64,000 nt of DNA from Leucobacter chromiireducens (lineage in GTDB: Bacteria > Actinomycetota > Actinomycetes > Actinomycetales > Microbacteriaceae), in assembly GCF_003917135.1 (NCBI RefSeq), contig NZ_RPDI01000002.1, positions 118,730 to 182,729 on the forward strand. Reading direction: 5' to 3'. This document shows, piece by piece, positions 7,660 to 16,504 of the stretch. The stretch's first letter is position 1. The number at the start of each line of letters is the position of its first letter. The translations under genes and the position numbers were made by a program. The notes beneath the pieces are model-generated. The model saw nothing but the letters and a program-made list of their open reading frames with translations. It was not told where the DNA came from and did not search any database.

Positions 7660-9228
7660 ATGGCACCGACCACCAAAGAAGGACAGCGCGCCGAACTGCA
7701 CAAGACGATCTGGCGCATCGCGAACGATCTGCGCGGCTCTGTCGACGGCTGGGACTTCAAGTCCTACGTGCTCGGCATGCTGTTCTACCGGTTCATCTCC
7801 GAGAACCTCACCGCCTACATCAACAAGAGCGAACGCGAAGCAGGCGACCCGAGCTTCGACTACGCCCAGCTCGGAGACGCACAAGCGGAGTTCGGCCGCA
7901 AGGAGACCGTGGAGGAGAAGGGCTTCTACATCCTCCCGTCTGAGCTGTTCCAGAACGTCCGTAAGCGTGCCGCGAACGACGCGAACCTCAACGAGACTCT
8001 TGCTCGCGTGTTCAAGGACATCGAAGGATCTGCCGTCGGCACCGACGCCGAAGACGACCTCAAAGGCCTGTTCGACGATCTCGATGTCAACAGCTCCAAG
8101 CTCGGTGGCACCGTGGCCAAGCGCAACGAGAAACTCGTGAAGCTGCTGGACGCGATCGGTGATCTGCCGCTCGGGAACTTCGAAGACAACTCGATCGACC
8201 TCTTCGGTGACGCCTACGAGTACCTCATGCAGATGTATGCCTCCAGCGCCGGGAAGTCCGGTGGCGAGTACTACACGCCGCAGGAGGTCTCTGAACTCCT
8301 CGCCCGCATCACCGTGGTCGGCAAGATGAGCGTGAACAAGGTCTACGACCCCGCTGTTGGTTCAGGGTCGCTGCTGTTGAAGTTCGCGAAGGTGCTCGGC
8401 AAAGACAACGTCCGTCAGGGTTTCTACGGTCAGGAGATCAACCTGACCACCTACAACCTCGCCAGGATCAATATGTTCCTCCACGACGTGAATTACGAGA
8501 AGTTCAACCTCGCTCACGGGGACACCCTCATCGACCCCGCGCACTGGGACGACGAGCCGTTCGAGGCGATCGTCTCTAACCCGCCCTACTCGATCAAATG
8601 GGACGGTGACGCCAACCCGCTGCTGATCAACGACCCGCGGTTCGCACCAGCTGGGGTGCTTGCACCGAAGTCGAAGGCCGACCTCGCGTTCACCATGCAC
8701 ATCCTGTCGTGGCTCGCCGTCAACGGCACCGCGGCGATCGTCGAGTTCCCCGGCGTGCTCTACCGCGGCGGCGCGGAACGGAAGATCCGCAAATACCTCA
8801 TCGACAACAACTACGTCGACGCCGTCATCCAGCTCCCGCCGGACCTGTTCTTCGGCACCACGATCGCAACCTGCATCATCGTGCTCAAGAAATCCAAGAC
8901 CGACAACGCAGTGCTCTTCATTGACGCTTCCGCCGAGTTCAAACGCACCGGGAACAAAAACAAGCTCACCGAAGCCAATCAGCAGCACATCCTCGACACC
9001 TTCACCACCCGCGAGAGCGTCAACCATGTCGCCGCACTCGTGTCGAACGAGGACATCGCCGCGAACGACTACAACATCGCCGTGTCCTCCTATGTTGAGC
9101 AAGAAGACACCCGCGAGGTCATCGACATCACCGAGCTGAACGCCGAGATCGCACGCATCGTCTCCCGACAGCAGGAGCTGCGCACCTCGATCGACGAGAT
9201 CGTTGCCGATCTGGAGGGCTCTAAGTGA
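7660..9228 (+). CDS. hsdM: Type I restriction-modification DNA methyltransferase subunit HsdM
   Basis: A 522-aa modification subunit that, with HsdS, methylates adenine in the recognition site. The N-terminal HsdM domain (ELHKTIWRIANDLRG..FKSYVLGMLFYRFISENL) is followed by the N6-adenine methyltransferase domain. This has SAM motif I DPAVGSGS (about residues 230-237) and catalytic NPPY (about 307-310). The ATG at 7660 was chosen because AGGAG lies 9 bases upstream; the ATG at 7651 directly abuts that AGGAG. Length and motifs are normal, so it looks functional. The stop overlaps the GTG of hsdS (GTGA). It is the first gene of a seven-gene operon ending at 19113. Confidence 0.95.
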   Translation: MAPTTKEGQRAELHKTIWRIANDLRGSVDGWDFKSYVLGMLFYRFISENLTAYINKSEREAGDPSFDYAQLGDAQAEFGRKETVEEKGFYILPSELFQNVRKRAANDANLNETLARVFKDIEGSAVGTDAEDDLKGLFDDLDVNSSKLGGTVAKRNEKLVKLLDAIGDLPLGNFEDNSIDLFGDAYEYLMQMYASSAGKSGGEYYTPQEVSELLARITVVGKMSVNKVYDPAVGSGSLLLKFAKVLGKDNVRQGFYGQEINLTTYNLARINMFLHDVNYEKFNLAHGDTLIDPAHWDDEPFEAIVSNPPYSIKWDGDANPLLINDPRFAPAGVLAPKSKADLAFTMHILSWLAVNGTAAIVEFPGVLYRGGAERKIRKYLIDNNYVDAVIQLPPDLFFGTTIATCIIVLKKSKTDNAVLFIDASAEFKRTGNKNKLTEANQQHILDTFTTRESVNHVAALVSNEDIAANDYNIAVSSYVEQEDTREVIDITELNAEIARIVSRQQELRTSIDEIVADLEGSK

Positions 9229-10472
9229 GTCGCATCGACGAACTGATTCACGAGCTATGCCCGGAAGGCGTGGTTTTTGTGCACCTCGCCGACGCCGCCA
9301 CTACAGTTACCGGTCTCACCGGGAAGACCAAAGCCGATTTCAGTGACGGAAATGCACGGTTTGCGTCTTACCGGAACATCTTTGCGAATCCGAGTTTGGA
9401 TCTCGAATCACCCGACTTCGTCAAAGTTGGACCGGATGAGCGTCAGAACTCGATTCGCAAGGGCGATATCCTCATCACCGGCTCCTCCGAATCACTTGAC
9501 GAAGTCGGTATGTCGTCGGTAGTTGCGGCAGAACCAGGTGAACCGATCTACCTCAATAGTTTCTGCTTTATCTTGCGACTGAATGATCCGCGGCAGTTGT
9601 TGCCCGGCTTCTCGAAACACTTGTTCAGGAGCGAGTCGATTAGAAAACAGATCCGCGGCACTGCGAGTGGCGTGACTCGCATCAATATCTCGAAACCTCG
9701 TTTCATGAAGATCCGAATCCCCGTGCCGCCTCTCGAGGTGCAGCGGGAGATCGTGCGAGTATTGGATGAGTTCACTCAGCTGGAAGCGGAGCTGGAAGCG
9801 GAGCTGGAAGCGGAGCTGGAAGCCCGCCGCCGCCAATACGAGTATTACCGAGCCGGAGTCTTCGGCTTTTCGGCCGGTGATGATGTTCGATGGTCGACCT
9901 TGGGCGGAGTCAGTGCCAAGGTGTCGTCAGGCGGAACTCCGTCCTCGGGCCGTGACGCATACTACGGCGGAGACATCCCATGGTTGCGGACTCAAGAGGT
10001 TGATTTCGGGCCTGTCTACCGAACCGGCATGAGCATCACCGAAGAGGGCTTGCGGAGTTCGTCGGCCAAGTGGATCCCGGAGCATTGCGTGATCGTGGCG
10101 ATGTACGGTGCTACCGCTGCGAAGGTGGCGATCAACGAAATTCCACTCACCACTAATCAGGCATGTTGCAATCTTCAAATAGATCCGGCCCAGGCAGAGT
10201 ATCGCTATGTCTTTTACTGGATCGCTAGCCAGTATGAGCGGTTGAAGAATCTGGGCGAGGGATCTCAGTCGAATCTGAACGCGCGTAAGGTGAAGGATTT
10301 CCCGATCCCAGTTCCTTCCCTCGAAGAGCAGCGCCGTATCGTATCTCTCCTCGACAAGTTCGATGCGCTCGTGAACGATCTGAGTATTGGTCTTCCCGCT
10401 GAGCTTGCCGCGCGTCGCAAGCAGTATGAGTACTACCGCGACAAGCTGCTGACTTTCACGGAGGCCGCCTAA
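9225..10472 (+). CDS. hsdS: Type I restriction-modification specificity subunit HsdS
   Basis: A 415-aa subunit that reads the bipartite DNA target. Two target-recognition domains (about residues 10-180 and 215-385) are each followed by a conserved helical spacer: PPLEVQREIVRVLDEF, then RRRQYEYYR, in the middle, and PSLEEQRRIVSLLDKF, then RRKQYEYYRDKL, at the end. The central spacer contains four tandem copies of the tetrapeptide (Q/E)LEA, encoded by a 12-bp repeat. The GTG start overlaps the hsdM stop. The next gene starts with no intervening base. Recognition domains are lower in GC than the flanking hsdM and hsdR, as is usual for swapped domains. Confidence 0.93.
   Translation: MSRIDELIHELCPEGVVFVHLADAATTVTGLTGKTKADFSDGNARFASYRNIFANPSLDLESPDFVKVGPDERQNSIRKGDILITGSSESLDEVGMSSVVAAEPGEPIYLNSFCFILRLNDPRQLLPGFSKHLFRSESIRKQIRGTASGVTRINISKPRFMKIRIPVPPLEVQREIVRVLDEFTQLEAELEAELEAELEARRRQYEYYRAGVFGFSAGDDVRWSTLGGVSAKVSSGGTPSSGRDAYYGGDIPWLRTQEVDFGPVYRTGMSITEEGLRSSSAKWIPEHCVIVAMYGATAAKVAINEIPLTTNQACCNLQIDPAQAEYRYVFYWIASQYERLKNLGEGSQSNLNARKVKDFPIPVPSLEEQRRIVSLLDKFDALVNDLSIGLPAELAARRKQYEYYRDKLLTFTEAA
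9777..9824 (+). repeat. Four tandem 12-bp repeats in the hsdS central spacer
   Basis: Four consecutive copies of GAGCTGGAAGCG (the first begins CAG, the last ends GCC), encoding QLEA-ELEA-ELEA-ELEA inside the helical spacer between the two target-recognition domains. Each unit is four amino acids long, so a gain or loss of one unit keeps the frame and adds or removes about one helical turn between the domains. Confidence 0.95.
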
Positions 10473-11540
10473 ATGACGAGCCACCATGAAACAATCGCTA
10501 GCTTGGGCGACGAGGTATTACAGGGCCTTGACGATTCGCGCAGCGCCCTGATTTACGCCCCGAACACAATCGGTAAGACTCGGCTGGCTCAGCACCTCAA
10601 GGAGGGTGATCCGGAGGGCGTAGTCCTCTACAACTCCTTCGTTGAGGACGTATTTACCTGGGACAACGAGCGAGTCGTGCTCAAGATGAACCCGGCGTCA
10701 GACCTACTAGAAACTATCGTGACGCAAGGTCTTGACACTGCGATCATCGATAGCTTCCAAGCCTTCACGAACGGCAGAATTGAACCAAGGCTTGATTTCG
10801 AGAGTGGCGAGATTAGCTTTGGTATACACAAGGGTAACGACAGCTCGACGGACGGCATTAAGATATCTAGAGCCGAGGAGAGCATATTTGTTTGGAGCGT
10901 TTATTACTCTGTGTTGAGCGAAGCGATTGAAGCGCTCAGCGATAGCCCCGAGTTGCGTTCTACGGCTGACTACGACCAGCTAAAGCTTGCGGTCATAGAC
11001 GACCCGGTGTCATCCATGGACGATGTGCGCATCGTGTCAGTGGCGCTCGCTCTGGCGGAGCTCATCAAGCGAGCATCGGGGCTGGGTCTGAAATTTATCA
11101 TCACAACCCATCACGCTCTCTTCTTTAACGTTCTGTTCAACTCGCTCCATCGGAAGAAGAGTCGAGCCTACGTTCTTCAACATGATCCAGCTGAGGGATG
11201 GTTACTGAGAAAGCAATCGCACGACTCACCTTTCAGTTACCACCTGGGAATTATCCACGATATTCAAAGGGCGATCTCCGTGAATGCGGTCGAGCGTGCC
11301 CATTTCAATCAATTCCGTGCACTGCTTGAGAAGACGGCAAATTTCCTGGGCTACACAGGCGGTTGGGGGTCTCTGCTGCGAGGGCCTGATGCAGCCCTGC
11401 TGACGAAAGTCCTCAATCTATACAGCCATGACCGATTCGGTGATATCGACACTTCCGAGGTGGCAGCAGAGCACAAGGAAGCCTTCACGAACGAGTTTCA
11501 CGAGTTCCTGAAGACGTACAGATGGGCGGCAGCGGCATGA
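10473..11540 (+). CDS. PrrC-like AAA ATPase, candidate anticodon nuclease
   Basis: A 355-aa protein between hsdS and hsdR, the position of the tRNA-cutting toxin gene prrC in the E. coli prr locus. An N-terminal ATPase domain has Walker A APNTIGKT (residues 29-36) and the extended Walker B VIDDPVSSMDD (174-184), the signature of the PrrC/RloC/AAA_13 group. It is followed by FIITTHH (209-214). The C-terminal region contains FRALLE (Arg282, Glu286) and LNLYSH (His319). This R-x3-E plus downstream His matches the order and nearly the spacing of the PrrC nuclease triad Arg320, Glu324, His356. There is no long coiled coil or zinc hook, so it is PrrC-like rather than RloC-like. Function is inferred; a non-nuclease AAA_13 ATPase is the alternative. 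It overlaps hsdR by an ATGA junction. Confidence 0.65.
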   Translation: MTSHHETIASLGDEVLQGLDDSRSALIYAPNTIGKTRLAQHLKEGDPEGVVLYNSFVEDVFTWDNERVVLKMNPASDLLETIVTQGLDTAIIDSFQAFTNGRIEPRLDFESGEISFGIHKGNDSSTDGIKISRAEESIFVWSVYYSVLSEAIEALSDSPELRSTADYDQLKLAVIDDPVSSMDDVRIVSVALALAELIKRASGLGLKFIITTHHALFFNVLFNSLHRKKSRAYVLQHDPAEGWLLRKQSHDSPFSYHLGIIHDIQRAISVNAVERAHFNQFRALLEKTANFLGYTGGWGSLLRGPDAALLTKVLNLYSHDRFGDIDTSEVAAEHKEAFTNEFHEFLKTYRWAAAA

Positions 11541-14500
11541 GTGATTTGAGTCCTCGTAAGTATGATCCGATCGCAATCTCGTCTGAGAGCACGGTTGTTG
11601 CCGAGTACATCCCCGACGTAGCGGGTGCTTCGTCGTATCAGTCTGAAGCGGATCTTGAGCGTGAGCTGATCCGGTTGTTGCAGTCGCAGGCGTACGAGTA
11701 TCTGCCGATCACGTCGGAGGCGCAGCTGATCGCGAATCTGCGCACCCAGCTTGAGGCATTGAATGCGATGAGGTTCTCCGACACGGAGTGGGAGCAGTTC
11801 TTCTCTGAGCGGATTGCTGGTGCGAACGACGGCATCGTCGAGAAGACCGTGCGCATCCAGGAAGACCATGTCCAGCTGCTGAAGCGGGATGACGGTTCGG
11901 TCAAGAACGTCACGCTGATCGATAAGCAGAACATTCACAACAATAGGCTGCAGGTCATCAACCAGTACGAGATCGGTCAGGGCGACGGCGGTTCTGCTCG
12001 CTCGAACCGATACGACGTGACCGTGCTCGTGAACGGCCTGCCGATGGTGCACATCGAGTTGAAGCGTCGCGGCGTCGATATTCGTGAAGCGTTCAATCAG
12101 ATCGATCGCTATCAGCGCGACAGCTTCTGGGCAGGCTCGGGTCTGTTCGAGTACGTGCAGTTGTTCGTGATCAGCAATGGGACGTTGACGAAGTACTACT
12201 CGAACACTACTCGTCGTCAGCATCTGAGCGAAGCGGCGGGTTCGAAGCGGGTGCGCAAGACATCCAACTCGTTCGAGTTCACCTCGTGGTGGGCGGACGC
12301 GCAGAACAAGCCGATCACCGACCTTTCGGCGTTTGCGAAGACGTTCTTCGCGAAACACTCGCTGCTCAACATCCTGACGAAGTACTGCGTGTTGACGGCC
12401 GACCGGATGTTGCTCGTCATGCGCCCGTACCAGATCGTCGCGACCGAGCGGATTCTGCAGCGCATCGACATCTCGACCAACTACAGGACCCTCGGCAGCG
12501 TCGCCGCGGGCGGGTATGTGTGGCACACGACCGGGTCTGGCAAGACCCTGACCTCGTTCAAGGCGGCGCAGCTCGCGTCGAAGCTGCCGAGCGTCGACAA
12601 GGTGCTCTTCGTCGTGGACCGCAAGGATCTCGACTACCAGACGATGCGCGAGTACGACCGTTTCGAGAAAGGCGCGGCGAACTCGAACACTTCAACCGCT
12701 GTGCTGAAGAAGCAGCTCGAAGACCCGAACGCGCGGATCATCATCACGACGATCCAGAAGCTCTCGACCTTCATCGCCGCGAACAAGGGCCACGCGATCT
12801 ACGACGGCCATGTCGTGATCATCTTCGATGAGTGCCACCGGTCGCAGTTCGGCGACATGCACACCGCGATCACGAAGGCGTTCAAGCGCTACAACCTGTT
12901 CGGCTTCACTGGCACGCCAATCTTTGCCGCCAACTCTGGCAGCGGAGGCAACCCGCAATTGAAGACGACCGAGCAGGCGTTCGGTGAGAAGCTGCACACG
13001 TACACGATCGTGGATGCGATCACCGACAAGAACGTGCTGCCGTTCCGAATCGACTACGTCAACACGATCAAGGTCGGTAATCCTGACGACAGTCAGGTCT
13101 CTGCGATCGACAAAGAGAGCGTGCTGCTTGACCCACGCCGCATCTCTGACATCGTGAAGTACACGCGAGAGCACTTTGACCAGAAGACGAAGCGTGCCGA
13201 GCACTACACGCTCGGGGAGCGTCGTATGCGTGGGTTCAACGCTCTCTTCGCGACGGCATCGATCGAGGCGGCGCGCACGTACTACAACCACTTCCAGATG
13301 CAACAGGACGGCCTGCCGTCCGACCAGCGCCTGAAGATTGGCCTGATCTACTCCTACGGTGCGAACGACGCTGTTGAGGACGGCGCGCTCGACGAAGAGG
13401 GCTTCGACACCGGCGCGCTCAGCATGGATGCCCGGTCGTTCCTCGAAGACGCGATTCAGGACTACAACGACATCTACGGCACGTCGTTCGACACCTCGGC
13501 CGACAGATTCCAGAACTACTACAAGGACCTCTCGCTCAAACTCAAGACCCGCGAGATCGACCTCGTCATCATCGTGAACATGTTCCTCACTGGTTTCGAC
13601 GCCACCACGATGAACACGCTGTTCGTCGACAAGAACCTGCGCGCACACGGGCTGATCCAGGCGTACTCGCGCACGAACCGCATCCTGAACTCCGTCAAGA
13701 CTTACGGCAACATCGTCAGCTTCCGCGACCTTGAAGACGAGACGAACGACGCGATCGCGCTGTTCGGAAACAAGGACGCCCGCGGCGTGGTACTTCTCAA
13801 GCCGTACGGCGAGTACTACAACGACTACGCCGAGAAAGTCGCCGAGTTACTGAACGCCTTCCCGCTCGGGGAGCAGATCATCGGTGAGGCTGCGCAGAAG
13901 GAGTTCATCCAGCTGTTCGGTGCGATCCTGCGCCTGCAGAACATCCTGACCTCTTTTGACGAGTTCGACGGCTCCGCCCTGCTGACCGACCGTCAAGGCC
14001 AGGACTACCGCAGCGTCTACCTCGACCTGTATGCCGAGTTCCGTAAGGACAAGGACGCCGACAAGGAGCAGATCAACGACGACGTGGTCTTCGAGATCGA
14101 GCTGATCAAGCAGGTCGAGATCAACGTTGACTACATCCTCATGCTCGTCCAGAAGTATCGCGACGAACGCGGAGACGGTGACGACAAGGAGATACGCGCA
14201 GAGATCGCCCGCGCCGTGGATGCCAGCCCGACCCTGCGCAACAAGAAGGACCTCATCGAGGACTTCGTCGACTCGCTCTCTGTGGATGGTGAGATCGACC
14301 AGGAATGGCGTGCATTCATCGCCGCCAAGCGCGAGGCCGAACTCGACACGATCATCGCCGACGAGAATCTCCGCGCAGACGAAACCCGCATCTTCGTCGA
14401 GACTGCCTTTCGCGACGGCCAGATCCGCACCAGCGGCACAGCGATTACAAAGGTCCTGCCGCCGGTGTCGCGCTTCTCTGCCGACGGCGGCCACGGCGAG

Positions 14501-14578
14501 AAGAAGCAACGCGTGATCCAGAAACTCGGCGCGTTCTTCGAGCGGTTCTTCGGGCTGAGCGCGGGAGGGGCTGACTGA
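11537..14578 (+). CDS. hsdR: Type I restriction endonuclease subunit HsdR
   Basis: A 1013-aa motor and nuclease subunit. The N-terminal PD-(D/E)xK nuclease is visible as RYDVTVLVNGLPMVHIELK (catalytic Asp, then E-L-K at about 174-176) and QIDRY. The SF2 helicase motor follows: HTTGSGKT (Walker A), IIFDECHRS (DECH box), FTGTPIF, then LTGFDA and QAYSRTNR in the second RecA fold. A long C-terminal helical region contacts the methylase. The start at 11537 uses an ATGA overlap with the upstream gene; an in-frame ATG 15 bases upstream is less likely. It appears intact. With HsdM and HsdS it cleaves unmodified DNA after ATP-driven translocation. Confidence 0.94.
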   Translation: MSDLSPRKYDPIAISSESTVVAEYIPDVAGASSYQSEADLERELIRLLQSQAYEYLPITSEAQLIANLRTQLEALNAMRFSDTEWEQFFSERIAGANDGIVEKTVRIQEDHVQLLKRDDGSVKNVTLIDKQNIHNNRLQVINQYEIGQGDGGSARSNRYDVTVLVNGLPMVHIELKRRGVDIREAFNQIDRYQRDSFWAGSGLFEYVQLFVISNGTLTKYYSNTTRRQHLSEAAGSKRVRKTSNSFEFTSWWADAQNKPITDLSAFAKTFFAKHSLLNILTKYCVLTADRMLLVMRPYQIVATERILQRIDISTNYRTLGSVAAGGYVWHTTGSGKTLTSFKAAQLASKLPSVDKVLFVVDRKDLDYQTMREYDRFEKGAANSNTSTAVLKKQLEDPNARIIITTIQKLSTFIAANKGHAIYDGHVVIIFDECHRSQFGDMHTAITKAFKRYNLFGFTGTPIFAANSGSGGNPQLKTTEQAFGEKLHTYTIVDAITDKNVLPFRIDYVNTIKVGNPDDSQVSAIDKESVLLDPRRISDIVKYTREHFDQKTKRAEHYTLGERRMRGFNALFATASIEAARTYYNHFQMQQDGLPSDQRLKIGLIYSYGANDAVEDGALDEEGFDTGALSMDARSFLEDAIQDYNDIYGTSFDTSADRFQNYYKDLSLKLKTREIDLVIIVNMFLTGFDATTMNTLFVDKNLRAHGLIQAYSRTNRILNSVKTYGNIVSFRDLEDETNDAIALFGNKDARGVVLLKPYGEYYNDYAEKVAELLNAFPLGEQIIGEAAQKEFIQLFGAILRLQNILTSFDEFDGSALLTDRQGQDYRSVYLDLYAEFRKDKDADKEQINDDVVFEIELIKQVEINVDYILMLVQKYRDERGDGDDKEIRAEIARAVDASPTLRNKKDLIEDFVDSLSVDGEIDQEWRAFIAAKREAELDTIIADENLRADETRIFVETAFRDGQIRTSGTAITKVLPPVSRFSADGGHGEKKQRVIQKLGAFFERFFGLSAGGAD

Positions 14579-15351
14579 TGACCGATGCGGACACGGGCAC
14601 TACGAGCGCTCCCTTGATCAAGATCGTCTACTTCGACGAGGAGTCGGCATCAGACTTGCTGGATATCGTGGCAGGCGGCAAAGAGACTTCTTCGAAGGAG
14701 CTGACCAAGGAGCGGGCAGCTGAGGTGGAGGCCGAGGCGCGCGCGCGAGCCGCCGCAAAGTTCAACTGGCTACCCTTCTTCGGGGGATCAGCCGAGGCTG
14801 GGGCCGCTGCGAGTGTGTCGGCGGTCGGACGCAGCATCCTCAACAAAACGCTCTCGAACACCATCCTGACCGACTACCTCAGCAAGCTCGGTGAGCTGAA
14901 AGGCATCGAGCGGCTCGAGGGCCTGACTGTCACTGCTCGCAACGACTCCGCGGCTTATATGAAGATGTACACGCCGTACTTGGCGATGCTCAAGCTCGAT
15001 GAGCTACCCGTCAATCTTGCCGAACTGGATAGTGCGCTGACGTCGGCGAAGGGCTACTACGAGCTACTCGCGCAGAGTGCGGACGGTGCAAAGCGCATCC
15101 TGCGCTTCAACATCCAGGCGTTCCGAAACAACTATGGTCTGGTTGATCTCGGCCGCATGCGACTTGTGTTTCACGGTATCCGCGTTGGCAGGGCTGCAGA
15201 GTCCAGCCTGACGATGCAAGCCGAGATGGCGCCCGCTGCAGAGCCTGCACCGCTGACTGGGCTAGACGTAGTCGACGGTGGCTTAACGGAGCCAAGCACG
15301 CTTCTCGACGTGTACGACGTCATTCTTGCGGGAGTCGAGTATGGCGACTAA
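14578..15351 (+). CDS. Conserved hypothetical protein in the restriction operon (possibly DUF6414-like)
   Basis: A 257-aa protein starting at the TGATG junction with hsdR. It opens with KIVYFDEESASDLLDIVAGG, then has a charged helical stretch (KELTKERAAEVEAEARARAA). A small hydrophobic Gly/Ala/Ser-rich segment (PFFGGSAEAGAAASVSAVG) might form a membrane-inserting hairpin. The middle (LSNTILTDYLSKLGELKGIERLEGL) is helical. The opening motif reminds me of DUF6414 proteins, whose function is unknown, but this is recall and not a search. The location between hsdR and two ATPase genes, with overlapping reading frames on both sides, suggests it works with them, perhaps as a sensor or effector. Confidence 0.6.
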   Translation: MTDADTGTTSAPLIKIVYFDEESASDLLDIVAGGKETSSKELTKERAAEVEAEARARAAAKFNWLPFFGGSAEAGAAASVSAVGRSILNKTLSNTILTDYLSKLGELKGIERLEGLTVTARNDSAAYMKMYTPYLAMLKLDELPVNLAELDSALTSAKGYYELLAQSADGAKRILRFNIQAFRNNYGLVDLGRMRLVFHGIRVGRAAESSLTMQAEMAPAAEPAPLTGLDVVDGGLTEPSTLLDVYDVILAGVEYGD

Positions 15352-16504
15352 CACGAAGGTCACTCTCTACTACGGGCCTCTCTCGTGGTTCGAGGAACAG
15401 TTGGGCAGTGGGCCTCGAAGATACCTACTGGACGCGGTGGATGAACGCGACGAGGCGAAACGGCGCATCCGGCACACTGTCGATGGCCAAGAGGCAGAGG
15501 TTGCGGGAGCGTCTGTACCGCGACCGACGCGCCTCGTAGCGGTGTCGACCGACTACGCGAGCGTCCAAGAACACGCGATTACGAACTTCGTCAGGCTCAT
15601 CAGAGAGATCAACCCTGAACGTCTACTGCTACATAACCCACCCGCGCTGATCCAGGCGCAGCTCGACCGCGTGTTCAAGACTGATGTCAAGCGCTTTGAT
15701 TATCCTGTTGTGACCCGTAAAACGCTCGTTAAGTTCAGAGACGGTTTCACCGACCGGCTTGTCGGGCAACGATCGGTGCGGGAGCGAATGCTTGCTGCCC
15801 TGTATCCGCTGACCACTACGCGGCGCACCAAACCAGTTGTTCTGATGTTCTACGGCCCATCTGGCGTTGGCAAGACGGAAACCGCCCAGTTCGTCAATGG
15901 GCTACTCGGGGGTGAACTGTTACGCAAGCAGTTCTCCATGTTCCACAGTGACAAGTTCGCCTCCTACCTCTTCGGCGGGACGCACGCCGAGGCCTCGTTC
16001 GCGCGCGATTTGCTCGATCGGTCTTCCGGCGTGATCCTGATCGACGAGTTCGACAAGGCAAATGCGGTCTTCCACAGTGCTTTCTACGAAGTCTTTGATG
16101 AAGGAGTCTTTGAGGACAAGAACTACCGCGTACAACTCGGCCCGGCGTTGATCATCTGCACTTCGAACTACGGCTCGGAGGATGAAATTCGCCACGTCCT
16201 CGGTGACGCACTCTACTCGCGATTCGACGCGCTCATCTCCTTCGAGCCACTCTCGAGCGACGAGGTCAAACAAGTTATCGATCGTCTCGTTGACAGTCGA
16301 CTCGCCAAGCTCTCGCCCGATGAGTTGGCGAGGCTCGATGCGGACGATATCAAGGCGATGCTGCATACGCGTGCGAGCGGCACCGGCAACGTGCGCAAGC
16401 TCGGCAAGCTGGTCGATGAAGTCATTTCCTTGGTACTCGTGCGGGCAGTCCTGGGTGAATTTCCAGGGAGCAGCGAACAATCAGACACGAAGGACGCAGC
16501 ATGA
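15341..16504 (+). CDS. Clp/AAA_2-type AAA+ ATPase of the defence operon
   Basis: A 387-aa protein. Residues 1-140 form a family-specific N-domain. The AAA+ core then shows Walker A GPSGVGKT (172-179), a LFGG pore-like loop (210-213) and Walker B LIDEFD (233-238). Sensor 1 is ICTSNYG, the arginine-finger region is SRFDALISFEPL, and a C-terminal lid (GNVRKLGKLVDEV) closes the domain. The arrangement matches the second AAA domain of ClpA/ClpB unfoldases, but no Clp N-domain or ClpP loop is apparent. The ATG at 15341 has GGGAG upstream and overlaps the previous gene by 11 bases; its stop overlaps the next gene by ATGA. It likely remodels a protein partner encoded in the same operon (inference). 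Confidence 0.8.
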   Translation: MATNTKVTLYYGPLSWFEEQLGSGPRRYLLDAVDERDEAKRRIRHTVDGQEAEVAGASVPRPTRLVAVSTDYASVQEHAITNFVRLIREINPERLLLHNPPALIQAQLDRVFKTDVKRFDYPVVTRKTLVKFRDGFTDRLVGQRSVRERMLAALYPLTTTRRTKPVVLMFYGPSGVGKTETAQFVNGLLGGELLRKQFSMFHSDKFASYLFGGTHAEASFARDLLDRSSGVILIDEFDKANAVFHSAFYEVFDEGVFEDKNYRVQLGPALIICTSNYGSEDEIRHVLGDALYSRFDALISFEPLSSDEVKQVIDRLVDSRLAKLSPDELARLDADDIKAMLHTRASGTGNVRKLGKLVDEVISLVLVRAVLGEFPGSSEQSDTKDAA

